Below, in pieces: positions 1-7,055 of a DNA stretch of 36,176 nucleotides. Origin of the DNA: Pyrodictiaceae archaeon (lineage in GTDB: Archaea; Thermoproteota; Thermoprotei_A; Sulfolobales; WANQ01); NCBI GenBank assembly GCA_015521735.1, contig WANQ01000016.1, forward strand, positions 1 to 36,176, given 5' to 3'. A program made the translations under genes and the position numbers. Under the pieces are notes generated by a model. That model saw only the letters and a program-made list of their open reading frames with translations, searched no databases and was not told the DNA's origin. How positions within the stretch are numbered: position 1 is the first letter of the stretch; each line of letters begins with the position of its first letter.

Positions 1-1
1 A

Positions 2-130
2 TACTGGGCTCAAAGCCCTCTAGGAGGACCCATGAGAAAATACTATAAAGCAAAACCCGTAGCGAAATTAGTATTAGAGAAAGTATTTAGAGAGATAGAA
101 AAACTAGTAAAAAACATCATGACTAGGTAG
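2..130 (+). CDS. C-terminal fragment of a PadR-like winged-helix regulator (5' end outside window)
   Basis: The frame is open from the window edge to the TAG at 128-130 and gives 42 residues. It begins YWAQSPLGGPMRKYYKAKP, which resembles the wing of PadR-family regulators (a G-G-P-x-R-K-Y-Y turn before the last helix). A Lys/Glu-rich helix of about 20 residues follows, as in the PadR dimerisation tail. The next gene, a membrane SdpI/DUF1648 protein, starts 6 bases later, so the two probably form one transcript of regulator plus membrane protein. An alternative is a separate 32-residue gene starting at the ATG at 32, which has GGAGG four bases upstream. The PadR reading is preferred because the upstream frame is open and fits the family. 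Only the missing 5' sequence can settle it. Confidence 0.55.
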   Translation, partial: YWAQSPLGGPMRKYYKAKPVAKLVLEKVFREIEKLVKNIMTR

Positions 131-136
131 TAAAAT

Positions 137-1015
137 TTGAAGGAAATACTATATGCTATAGCAGGCACAATAATAGTTGCAGGAATAGTATTGTATATTA
201 TAGTTCCAAGAATTAAGCCAAACCCCTTCCTAGGATTCCGTGTAGGCTACGTATATGTTTCAAGAAGATTATGGGTTAAAGCTAATAGAATTGCAAGTAT
301 CACGCTATCACTAATAGCTTTAACATCAATAATATTATCACCGATAATAGGTGAAACAGCTTCACTAATAGTATTAGTTCTTGGAGCCACTATTACCGTA
401 ATAACACTTACATTATATTTTGAAAGACTTGCCGAAAAAGAATTAATATCAATGCCTCCAATCACAGAAGAGAAAACATCCACTATGATAGAACCAATAT
501 ACCCAAGCATATACCACATAATACCACCAATAATTGCATTGACACTATTAGTCATAGGACTAATACTATATTATCCCATGCTTCCACTAGAAGTAGCAGT
601 ACACTTCAATATAGAGGGCTTACCAGACCGTTATACATCGAAAACAGAAGCATTACTAATAATAGTATCATCAGTAATAACAGTCTACTCATTGTACTCG
701 TTCATAATATTTCTAGGCTTAAAGAAACCAGAAGCATTCCATAAACCAGGACTAAGCATTAGGACCATTAGGAAAATAGTAGGTATACTTTACACCATAC
801 TATCAGTTGCAAGTACACTTGTATGTTTAGGTATGCTTGATATACTGTATTACAATGTAAACGAGACACATATTCCATTAATAAACATTATAGTAGTAGT
901 ATTCACCTTGCTAATACTATTACATTTAATACACTTAATACTGATTGTAAAGAAGGAGTATAGACTTGTTGTTAGAGCATGGATTTGGGAAAAAAGTGTA
1001 TGTGAGATTAAATAG
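137..1015 (+). CDS. SdpI/DUF1648-type integral membrane protein
   Basis: A 292-residue membrane protein with about seven hydrophobic segments. Residues 28-54 hold the SdpI-type signature (NPFLGFRVGY, then a Trp-containing helix with W-x-K-A-N). Residues 149-168 hold the DUF1648 signature (LPLEVAVHFNIEGLPDRYTSK region, with the H-F-N and G-x-P-D core). In Bacillus SdpI, the immunity protein against the SDP toxin, DUF1648 comes first and SdpI second; here the order is reversed. The start is TTG at 137, just after the PadR-like stop, with no strong ribosome site, so translational coupling is likely. It converges on the alkaline phosphatase gene with a 13-base gap. The molecular role in archaea is unknown; a signal-transducing or immunity-like membrane role is inference. 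Confidence 0.7.
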   Translation: MKEILYAIAGTIIVAGIVLYIIVPRIKPNPFLGFRVGYVYVSRRLWVKANRIASITLSLIALTSIILSPIIGETASLIVLVLGATITVITLTLYFERLAEKELISMPPITEEKTSTMIEPIYPSIYHIIPPIIALTLLVIGLILYYPMLPLEVAVHFNIEGLPDRYTSKTEALLIIVSSVITVYSLYSFIIFLGLKKPEAFHKPGLSIRTIRKIVGILYTILSVASTLVCLGMLDILYYNVNETHIPLINIIVVVFTLLILLHLIHLILIVKKEYRLVVRAWIWEKSVCEIK

Positions 1016-1028
1016 GAGCTTGTCTCCA

Positions 1029-2603
1029 TTACCTTCTGATGATTTCTAGTGCTTCTGGGTATAGTGTGGGTGTTAGTGCTTTGCCATAGTTACCAGTGTA
1101 TATTAAGTATACGTCTTCTAGGTCTATTATACCGTTATTATTCATATCAATGCGTCTCTCAATTGTACTGTCTACCTTTTCTCCAAGGAATGTTGTTAAC
1201 ACTATATAGGCGTCTTCAGCATCAACGATTCCATCACCGTTAACATCTCCTGGTATTGGTGAAAATGCTATAGTGATTTCCGTTGTAGGCTCTGTTAATC
1301 CGAATAACATTAGCTTAGCAAGTCTCCTACCAATTTCTGTTTGATGGAATAAACCAGTAAATAACTTTGATCCTGGTCCGTAAGCAAATACTGGTATTGG
1401 CTGTCCTGTATGCTTTGATGTGGCAAATGCTACTCCAATATACTTACTAATAGTTCTACCAATTTCTGTATATCCAGCATACTTGTTTACATTAAGTGCA
1501 TCTAGTATAGCTTGTGCTTCTTCATCTGTTATCTCTATTCCAGTATACTCTTTGATAACCTCCTTGGGATCAGCACCACCAAGTATGAGATTACCCATGT
1601 ATTCTGAGCTAGCCTTAACATTAAGTAGTAATGTAAAGTTTATAGTCTGACCATAACCATATCCTCCAACAGCTGTACCACCAGTCTCATGGTCAGCTGT
1701 TATTACTATTAATGTGTCTCCACGAGTTAATGCATAGTTTAATGCTAGTGCAATTACATCGTCGAGTTCCTTTGCTTCAGCAGCTAGGGTAGCAGCATCA
1801 TTACTATGTGCTGCATGGTCTACTCTACCAGCTTCAACCATTAAGAAGAAGCCATTGGGGTTATCATCTAGTACGTCGATAGCTTTTGCAACCATGTCTA
1901 CGAGGCTTGGTACGTCTTCATATTTATCTCTATCCAATACATATGGTATGTGGCTACTTGCAAATAACCCTAGAATCTTACCACTTTTAACCTCTAACAA
2001 TTGTGTTCTATTGAATACTACTGTGTAACCGTATTCTCTAGCTTTCTCTAGTAATGCTTCATCAAAGTATCTTAAACCACCGCCCAGTAAAACATCAACT
2101 CCACTCTCAACAAGTTGTACAGCTATCTCAGCCTCCATTCTTCTACTGGGTACGTGGCTAGCAAAGGCTGCAGGTGTAGCATGGGTTATCCTAGTAGTTG
2201 TTATAATACCAGTAGACTTGCCTAGCTTCTGTGCAAGCTCTACAAGAGTCATAACACTGACAGTTTTACCATCAACAGGAACCATAGCTATCATACCATT
2301 CTCAGTCTTAATCCCAGTTGCCATAGCTGTAGCTGTTGCAGCAGAATCAGGTACTTCGCCAGTTAGTGAATCAGTAAACACTATGCCTACATCAGTGAAG
2401 TACTCTAAAGCTAGTTTACCGTATGCTAATTGTGCAAGTCTTATATGTGAAAAGCTTGTTCCATCACCTATTATCAGTATAATATTCTTTGGACTACTAC
2501 TTGCTTGCGTGAATGCTATGTTCGTGTAAGCTATGGTTGTTGTAGCTGCTAGTACTACTAATACAACGCCCAGTATAGCTAGGAAACGATGTATCCTAGC
2601 CAT
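1029..2603 (-). CDS. Secreted alkaline phosphatase with C-terminal dockerin domain
   Basis: A 524-residue PhoA-superfamily phosphomonoesterase. An N-terminal hydrophobic segment (residues 8-28) is a signal peptide or anchor. Metal and catalytic motifs follow: IIGDG with Asp47; EVPDSAATATAMATG with the nucleophile Ser87; VEAGRVDHAAHSND; ITADHETGG; and KHTGQP with the late zinc His. Residues about 452-508 form two EF-hand-like Ca2+ repeats (DVNGDGIVDAEDAY and DMNNNGIIDLEDVY), a type I dockerin signature, plus a 16-residue tail. The ATG at 2603 is chosen because GGAGGTG at 2620-2614 lies ten bases upstream; the TTG at 2612 would sit on top of that site. It probably releases phosphate outside the cell, with the dockerin giving Ca2+-dependent attachment. 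A palindromic element surrounds the promoter. Confidence 0.9.
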   Translation of the reverse strand: MARIHRFLAILGVVLVVLAATTTIAYTNIAFTQASSSPKNIILIIGDGTSFSHIRLAQLAYGKLALEYFTDVGIVFTDSLTGEVPDSAATATAMATGIKTENGMIAMVPVDGKTVSVMTLVELAQKLGKSTGIITTTRITHATPAAFASHVPSRRMEAEIAVQLVESGVDVLLGGGLRYFDEALLEKAREYGYTVVFNRTQLLEVKSGKILGLFASSHIPYVLDRDKYEDVPSLVDMVAKAIDVLDDNPNGFFLMVEAGRVDHAAHSNDAATLAAEAKELDDVIALALNYALTRGDTLIVITADHETGGTAVGGYGYGQTINFTLLLNVKASSEYMGNLILGGADPKEVIKEYTGIEITDEEAQAILDALNVNKYAGYTEIGRTISKYIGVAFATSKHTGQPIPVFAYGPGSKLFTGLFHQTEIGRRLAKLMLFGLTEPTTEITIAFSPIPGDVNGDGIVDAEDAYIVLTTFLGEKVDSTIERRIDMNNNGIIDLEDVYLIYTGNYGKALTPTLYPEALEIIRR

Positions 2604-2628
2604 AGAATACAAACACCTCCTCGGTGAT

Positions 2629-2674
2629 ATAACACTGTTATTTCATAGGAGATAAACTTTACCTATAACAGTGT
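2629..2674 (-). promoter_or_regulatory. Operator-like inverted repeats around the alkaline phosphatase promoter
   Basis: ATAACA-C-TGTTAT at 2629-2641 is a perfect 13-base inverted repeat. ACACTGTTAT at 2632-2641 is matched by its exact reverse complement ATAACAGTGT at 2665-2674, so three related half-sites occur within 46 bases. Between them the minus strand carries a TATA-like AAGTTTATC near 2653. That predicts transcription from about 2627, some 24 bases before the ATG. Sites flanking TATA and covering the start point are typical of repressor binding. A phosphate-responsive repressor is only a guess. Confidence 0.5.
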
Positions 2675-2774
2675 CGTAAGATAACTTGAAAACCTATAGA
2701 AGAAAAAGTACGACTCCTCAACTATGTTATTGAATTCTAGATTCCTAGGTCTAAATGGTGGTATCACAAAGATG

Positions 2775-2782
2775 TTTAAGTA
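2775..2782 (+). promoter_or_regulatory. Possible TATA box for the GH130 gene
   Basis: TTTAAGTA lies about 55 bases upstream of the ATG at 2832 and is preceded by the A-rich stretch CACAAAGATG, which could act as BRE. It predicts transcription from about 2805 and a short leader. The match to the archaeal consensus is only fair. Confidence 0.3.
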
Positions 2783-2831
2783 GAGCAACTATTATCATAG
2801 AACTTAGATAAAGTACTAGAAGGTTAAAGCT

Positions 2832-3902
2832 ATGCAGCCTAGCAGGAGAACTGAGAAAACCCTACTTAACCAAGCATTAGATTTCATAAAGAGGTCCATG
2901 GATACTAGGAGGAATCGTGTAATAGACCTCTTTGAAAGAATAGCTTATATTTCACCAGATAACCTTGTTATAACTAATTATCTTAGGAGAAGGCCTTTAG
3001 CAGCATTTAATCCCGGTGCAGTATTAGTCAATGACGCCCTACAGGTATTTCCTAGGCTTATTTTCGACTACTACTGGTATATTTCAAGTATAGGATTCTT
3101 TGAGGTAAGTCTAAGTAAGCTTGAATCCTATAGAGATGTTTTAGTTAGTGATGAGATTAATACTAGGATTATCTTATGGCCTAGCGTAGACTGGGATCTT
3201 GTTGGGTGCGAGGATCCTAGAGTTATACTCATTGACGGCAACTACCATGTACTATATACTGCTAGAGCTATAACAAGTATTGACGGGAAATATAAGCCTC
3301 TTCAAGGATACGCCATACTATCTAGGGATTTAAGGGTCTTAGACAAGAAGTATTTCAGGATAAGAAGTAGTGATGGAGAATACATTCCTCCATCATGGAA
3401 GGATAGCGCATTTCTCGAAATAAAGGGTAATAGAGCATCAATACTTACGAGACCATCAATACCATTCCATGAAGTACTCCTTGAGATTGGATGGTGGGGT
3501 GTAATTGACTTAAGTGAAGGAGTTGTAGAGGCTGATTCACTTAAACCAGTACTCTCATTCGAGAAATGGGAGATTAAGATAGGCTGGTCTACTAATACTG
3601 TAAAGATATCATCTAATGAATACCTAGTTGGATGGCATGGTGTAGGAGAAGACTATGTATACCGTAATGGCTTAGCAGTTATTAGTCCCGAGGGAGAACT
3701 CTTAGGAATAACAGACTATTTACTAGAGCCTAGAGGACTAATTGAATACTACGGTGATAGACCTGGAGTAATCTTCGGTAATGGACTAGTACTACGCGGA
3801 GAACATGTATACTGGATTGGAGGTATAAGCGATTACGCCATAGCAGTATTTAGAGCTAAACTAGAAGACGTATTAGCTAACATTAAGTGGCTTAGAGGAT
3901 AA
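2832..3902 (+). CDS. Glycoside hydrolase family 130 (mannoside phosphorylase-like)
   Basis: A 356-residue cytoplasmic protein without signal peptide. It shows the GH130 five-bladed propeller motifs in order: FNPGAVLV near residue 58; CEDPRVILIDGNYHVLYTA near residue 123, which carries the family's conserved E-D-P-R; WKDSAFLEI near residue 187; and a late GWHGVGEDYVYRNGLAVI block. Characterised GH130 enzymes phosphorolyse beta-mannosides (mannosyl-glucose, beta-1,4- or beta-1,2-manno-oligosaccharides), releasing alpha-mannose-1-phosphate. The exact linkage cannot be read from sequence, and some members are hydrolases. The ATG at 2832 has only a weak AAGGTT site upstream. It is monocistronic, converging on the small gene at 3908 with a 5-base gap. 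It is functionally related to the phosphorolytic sugar genes 11 kb away but not physically linked. Confidence 0.82.
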   Translation: MQPSRRTEKTLLNQALDFIKRSMDTRRNRVIDLFERIAYISPDNLVITNYLRRRPLAAFNPGAVLVNDALQVFPRLIFDYYWYISSIGFFEVSLSKLESYRDVLVSDEINTRIILWPSVDWDLVGCEDPRVILIDGNYHVLYTARAITSIDGKYKPLQGYAILSRDLRVLDKKYFRIRSSDGEYIPPSWKDSAFLEIKGNRASILTRPSIPFHEVLLEIGWWGVIDLSEGVVEADSLKPVLSFEKWEIKIGWSTNTVKISSNEYLVGWHGVGEDYVYRNGLAVISPEGELLGITDYLLEPRGLIEYYGDRPGVIFGNGLVLRGEHVYWIGGISDYAIAVFRAKLEDVLANIKWLRG

Positions 3903-3907
3903 CATAT

Positions 3908-4180
3908 CTACTTAGTTGAAAAGAACCTTAGCAACTCTTGTACAATAATGTAGGTGTCAGCTATACTAGTATTAGATATAACAGTCATTGAGTCACGGTA
4001 TACTTCAAAAACTACTTCATTACCATCATCATATTCTACTCTAGCATAAACCATATCATAGACCTCATTATCATACATCATTTTACCAGTAGAAAGGCTA
4101 AGAGACTTAACCCTAACTCCATGTATTTTCTCAAATACTTTTCTAGCTTCACGAATATCAAGTTCACTTAAACTTTTCAA
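3908..4180 (-). CDS. Small conserved-looking hypothetical protein
   Basis: 90 residues from a TTG at 4180 and not recognised. The N-terminal third is helical and charged (LSELDIREARKVFEKIHG). It is followed by beta-rich sequence with alternating hydrophobic residues (VYDMVYARVEYDDGNEVVFEV), then a short C-terminal helix ending FFSTK. The pattern suggests a compact alpha/beta protein, with no transmembrane segment or metal motif. Base composition matches neighbours. It converges with the GH130 gene. Upstream on its own strand are an AGATAAG/CTTATCT inverted repeat (4229-4235 and 4254-4260) and TATA-like CTTATACTTATT. The start codon is uncertain because no clear ribosome site precedes the TTG. 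Confidence 0.55.
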   Translation of the reverse strand: MKSLSELDIREARKVFEKIHGVRVKSLSLSTGKMMYDNEVYDMVYARVEYDDGNEVVFEVYRDSMTVISNTSIADTYIIVQELLRFFSTK

Positions 4181-4404
4181 GAGTAAGCCTACTTCGCTTC
4201 CAGTAAATTCTACTATTCCATAACACCTAGATAAGTCGTTGAATAAGTATAAGCTTATCTTAACCTTGGTGCACCTCAGTAGTAGGTATCATGGAGTAGT
4301 TAAAAATGTAATCTCACTATAGTTTAGTGGGATAATAGTACACCATATCGATTTAACATAATACAACCCACTTAACAGTGTATTATAATATATTGCCAGG
4401 TAAC

Positions 4405-4428
4405 CTTAATATAGTGTATACCGTATAC
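4405..4428 (+). promoter_or_regulatory. vapBC promoter with operator-like inverted repeat
   Basis: TTAATATA at 4405-4412 is a TATA box, predicting transcription from about 4435, some 12 bases before the vapB ATG. Immediately after it lies GTATA-CCG-TATAC (4416-4428), a perfect inverted repeat between TATA and the start point. A further GTATAC occurs at 4452-4457 inside the start of vapB. This is the usual arrangement for autorepression by a ribbon-helix-helix antitoxin. The function is inferred. Confidence 0.5.
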
Positions 4429-4446
4429 TGTATATGGTGTAGTATT

Positions 4447-4656
4447 ATGCAGTATACGACTATACGTGTATCTAAAGCTACATTGAAGTTATTAGAATCC
4501 TATAAGGAGAAGATTGGTGCTAAGAGCTTTGATGAAGCTATACGTAGGCTTGTAAACGAGTATCGTAGAGCATTAGTGGAAAAATACTATGGCGTAGACC
4601 GTGGTAGACTAAGCGAGTTTACTGAGGAGGATCGTCTTGAGGATAGAGAAGTCTAG
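4447..4656 (+). CDS. vapB: VapB-type ribbon-helix-helix antitoxin
   Basis: A 69-residue antitoxin. Residues 2-40 form a ribbon-helix-helix DNA-binding fold: the strand YTTIRVSKAT, then helix LKLLESYKEKIG and helix SFDEAIRRLVNEYR. The acidic tail (DRGRLSEFTEEDRLEDREV) would be the toxin-neutralising segment. The ATG at 4447 is preferred over an in-frame upstream start at 4378, because residues added upstream overlap the TATA box and operator and are Cys/Tyr-rich, unlike the family. GGTG at 4436-4439 could serve as ribosome site. It overlaps vapC by 20 bases, so the two are translationally coupled. It is likely to repress its own promoter. Confidence 0.8.
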   Translation: MQYTTIRVSKATLKLLESYKEKIGAKSFDEAIRRLVNEYRRALVEKYYGVDRGRLSEFTEEDRLEDREV

Positions 4657-5068
4657 GGTAGTTGTCGACACCTATGCTTGGATAGAATATTTTCGGGGAA
4701 CAAGAATTGGATTAAAAGTTAAGGAATACCTTATCCAAGCGGACTACGTCTACACTCCCACTATTGTTTTAGCAGAAATAGCTAGAAAATACATACGCGA
4801 AGGCCTAGGACTAGAGGTTGTTGACAAGAGATTAAGTATAGTGGAGGAATTGTCAGCCATCGTGGGAATAGATCATGAAGTAGCATTAGAGGCTGGTAAA
4901 GCATACATGGAACTACTAGAAATAACCAGGACAAGACAATTAAAGAAAACTCCTAGCCTAAGCGACGCCATAATACTTGCTACAGCTAGAAAACTAGACG
5001 CAAACATACTTACAGGAGACGAGCATTTTAAGTACTTAGAAGAAACTATATGGTTAAAAGAAGAATAG
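4637..5068 (+). CDS. vapC: VapC-type PIN-domain ribonuclease toxin
   Basis: A 143-residue PIN-domain toxin. Acidic Mg2+ ligands are visible: Asp11 in VVVDTYAWIEYF, Glu in VLAEIARKY, Asp in SLSDAIILATA, and a last Asp in ILTGDEHF. VapC enzymes cleave RNA, often tRNA or rRNA, when released from VapB. The start is TTG at 4637, supported by GAGGAGGATC at 4624-4633 with a 6-base spacer to the GGAGG core. The stop codon at 5066-5068 lies inside the terminator hairpin region of the minus-strand small RNA candidate described next, so the 3' end of this mRNA may be antisense-paired. The length is normal for the family and no catalytic residue is missing. Confidence 0.85.
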   Translation: MRIEKSRVVVDTYAWIEYFRGTRIGLKVKEYLIQADYVYTPTIVLAEIARKYIREGLGLEVVDKRLSIVEELSAIVGIDHEVALEAGKAYMELLEITRTRQLKKTPSLSDAIILATARKLDANILTGDEHFKYLEETIWLKEE

Positions 5069-5150
5069 AGGCTCGGCCCGTGGCCTCTCTCACTCACGGT
5101 CCCCCGGTAAGTCATCAGCTGTCCGGCAGATGCTTCTTGGAGGGGGCCAC
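5055..5150 (-). ncRNA. Candidate small structured RNA antisense to the vapC tail
   Basis: A GC-rich island in an AT-rich intergenic region. Read on the minus strand from about 5150, GUGGCCCCC (5150-5142) pairs with GGGGGaCCGU (5105-5096, one bulged A). The two outermost pairs are G-U only on this strand and become A-C mismatches on the other. The enclosed part contains a CATC/GATG stem with CUGAUGA at 5118-5112, which resembles a box C or kink-turn element. Downstream, AGAGGC/GCCTCT (5088-5083 and 5072-5067) encloses a 10-base loop and is followed by U-rich ATTCTTCTTTT, a terminator-like end overlapping vapC. A strong TATA (5178-5166) sits about 26 bases upstream. No tRNA signature is visible. 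A C/D or H/ACA guide RNA is possible but the boxes are incomplete. Confidence 0.45.
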
Positions 5151-5165
5151 TACCTCATCGCCACC

Positions 5166-5178
5166 ATAATATAATATA
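5166..5178 (-). promoter_or_regulatory. TATA box for the minus-strand small RNA
   Basis: TATATTATATTAT on the minus strand gives excellent TATA matches (TTATATTA or TATATTAT). It faces no protein gene in its own direction except vapC in antisense. It predicts initiation near 5145-5150, where the first stem of the candidate RNA begins. Confidence 0.5.
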
Positions 5179-5232
5179 CAGTTTAGCTGGAAATTAACTC
5201 TTCAACACAATACAGTCATAACATAATTGAGT

Positions 5233-5276
5233 AAAAAAGCTGTTACTCCACAGACATCCAGGGAGTGTTAAAAAAA
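5233..5276 (-). terminator. T-run terminators after the MetS-like gene
   Basis: Two T-runs on the minus strand, T7 at 5276-5270 and T6 at 5238-5233, follow the stop at 5301. Archaeal RNA polymerase terminates at such runs without a hairpin. They would separate the transporter operon from the small RNA promoter downstream. Confidence 0.5.
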
Positions 5277-5300
5277 TGATTATGTTTTAAACGTAAAATA

Positions 5301-5435
5301 TTACTGCTGGGTCTTCTTCTCCTTTTCTTGTGCTTTCCTCCATGCACGGTAAATGCCTTGCCCTAAGCCTACAACGTATAGTAGTATTATACCTATTATT
5401 AACATAGCTATTGCTCCAGGACTTAACCCGGGCAT
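5301..5435 (-). CDS. MetS-like small subunit of an NSS transporter (44 residues)
   Basis: A short gene starting at ATG 5435 with GAGGTG at 5448-5443, seven bases upstream. The product is one hydrophobic helix (residues 7-25, AIAMLIIGIILLYVVGLGQG) followed by a basic cytoplasmic tail (RAWRKAQEKEKKTQQ). It starts 16 bases after the stop of the NSS transporter on the same strand. Bacterial MetPS-type Na+-coupled methionine/alanine importers use just such a tiny single-helix partner (MetS) encoded directly downstream. The assignment rests on position, size and topology, plus resemblance to the MetS pattern of a short N-terminus, one helix and a basic tail. It is easily missed by automatic annotation. 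Confidence 0.75.
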   Translation of the reverse strand: MPGLSPGAIAMLIIGIILLYVVGLGQGIYRAWRKAQEKEKKTQQ

Positions 5436-5451
5436 GAGCGTGCACCTCTAC

Positions 5452-6888
5452 TTATTTTTCTTCTCCTCTCCACTTCATTCCAGCTAGTACTACTGATGCT
5501 AGTATTATCGCTATTAGTACTACTGCTGATATAGGTGACATCTGGCCAGCTGTTACTAGGCCATAAGATAGTATGGCTACTAAGGCTATGGGTGCAACAT
5601 ATCTTATCAATACATCAAACCATGGCCCAAGCCTTAGCTCTGCGTATGGGTTAACATAGTCTCTTAGCTTCTTTAAACTAAAGTAGTATCCAGCTATTAC
5701 CGCCTCTAAGAATACAACCCATATTAGATTCGTTGAACCAGCCATAAAGTCTACTGGATCTATAAGCCCTGGCTGGAAAACAAACAATAGCCCAAGTATG
5801 AATGACAGCAGAGTTATTACTGTTACACCAGTCTTCCTGTCAACCCCAAATTTATCTCTAAATGAGGCATAGACGGGCTCTACTATTGATATTAGCGACG
5901 TATAGCCTGCTAGCCATAGGATTACGAAGAATATGGTTCCAAAGACCATTGTTGATACTGGTGCTCCTGGTAGAAGAGTTACAGCTGTAGGTATTGTTAC
6001 GAATGCTAGGCCTCCACCACCTAATGGAACACCTAGTTGCTCTGGACTAGCAACATTCTGTAACTGCATAAGATAGCCTATGATACCCCACGTAGCAAAG
6101 CCGAAGAAGAAGCTGAAACCACAGTTAGCGAAAGCTGTTATCCATGCAGAGTTCGGTAACTCTGATTTCTCTGGCATATAGCTAGCATAAACTACTAGTG
6201 GTGCAGCCATAACACTTAACGTAAACAGTATTTGCCCAAACGCATCAACCCAAACCTTACCCTCAGCAAGCTTAGCCCAGTTTGGCGTAAGATACCAGTT
6301 AATACCCTCTACACTACCGGGCAGAGTTAAGCCCCTAATAACTAGGGCTACAGATAGTATCCATAGTATTGGTATAGCAAATAATGATGCTCTCTCAATA
6401 CCACTAGCAATACCCTTATAAACAGTTAACCACGTTATAAACCATGTAATAGCAAGTGTTACTCCAACCAGCAATGGATTACCCAGTAAAGAATTGAATA
6501 GATCACCTACACCTTCAACAGTACCCCATGCAACAGTTAACGAGAAACCAACATAAGCTAAAACCCAAGCTAGTACCACAGCATAGTATAATCCTATAAC
6601 AAATACATCTATAATAGCAATCCATCCAACAACTTCAAACTGTTCACGTATCTTCCTGAAAACCTTAGGCGATGAACCCTTAAAGTAGTTCCCTAACACG
6701 AACTCCAATATTATTAATGGAACACCAACTACTATCAATGCTATAAAGTACGGTATAATAAATGCTCCACCACCATTACGATAAGTAAGCCAACTAAACC
6801 TCCAAATATTACCAAGACCTATAGCAGAACCTATAGCTGCAAGTATAAACCCCTTCCTACTCCTCCAATACTCACTAGCCGCACCCAT
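5452..6888 (-). CDS. Sodium:neurotransmitter symporter (NSS) family amino-acid transporter
   Basis: A 478-residue transporter with about 11-12 membrane segments. TM1 has the NSS hallmark (GFILAAIGSAIGLGNIWRFSWLTYRNGGGAF), whose unwound centre forms the Na+ and substrate sites in LeuT. A GxxxxxxxAGYTSLISIVEP stretch near TM8 is also typical. The ATG at 6888 is chosen over the upstream in-frame ATG at 6933. A TATA (CTTATATAC, 6943-6935) abuts the latter and predicts transcription from about 6913, downstream of it, and GGGTGTGGT precedes 6888. It is followed by the MetS-like subunit in the same operon, which points to uptake of neutral amino acids such as methionine or alanine. The substrate is inferred by analogy. 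Confidence 0.9.
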   Translation of the reverse strand: MGAASEYWRSRKGFILAAIGSAIGLGNIWRFSWLTYRNGGGAFIIPYFIALIVVGVPLIILEFVLGNYFKGSSPKVFRKIREQFEVVGWIAIIDVFVIGLYYAVVLAWVLAYVGFSLTVAWGTVEGVGDLFNSLLGNPLLVGVTLAITWFITWLTVYKGIASGIERASLFAIPILWILSVALVIRGLTLPGSVEGINWYLTPNWAKLAEGKVWVDAFGQILFTLSVMAAPLVVYASYMPEKSELPNSAWITAFANCGFSFFFGFATWGIIGYLMQLQNVASPEQLGVPLGGGGLAFVTIPTAVTLLPGAPVSTMVFGTIFFVILWLAGYTSLISIVEPVYASFRDKFGVDRKTGVTVITLLSFILGLLFVFQPGLIDPVDFMAGSTNLIWVVFLEAVIAGYYFSLKKLRDYVNPYAELRLGPWFDVLIRYVAPIALVAILSYGLVTAGQMSPISAVVLIAIILASVVLAGMKWRGEEK

Positions 6889-6934
6889 AGACCACACCCA
6901 TAGCGTGGGATTCAATGAGAAATGATAGCCCATA

Positions 6935-6943
6935 GTATATAAG
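6935..6943 (-). promoter_or_regulatory. TATA box of the NSS transporter operon
   Basis: CTTATATAC on the minus strand predicts initiation near 6913, which excludes the longest reading frame (ATG 6933) and supports the ATG at 6888 with a leader of about 25 bases. Confidence 0.55.
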
Positions 6944-7055
6944 AGTTATGTACTAGTTCTACAATTCCCTAATCCCACTAGAACATAAAACTAAGTTAAA
7001 GAAAACACATGTTAAAAACAAATACTAGTAGACAACTACTTCTATTAGGTATTAT

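Noticed and set aside
4378-4446. Longer N-terminus for VapB
   Set aside because: The added residues are encoded by the TATA box and operator and do not look like the antitoxin family.
5055-5165. tRNA gene in the GC-rich island after vapC
   Set aside because: No GTTCGAATCC-type T arm, no cloverleaf-length stems and no anticodon arm on either strand.
6889-6933. Longer N-terminus for the NSS transporter
   Set aside because: The TATA box lies directly upstream of that ATG, so the transcript should begin inside the extra segment.
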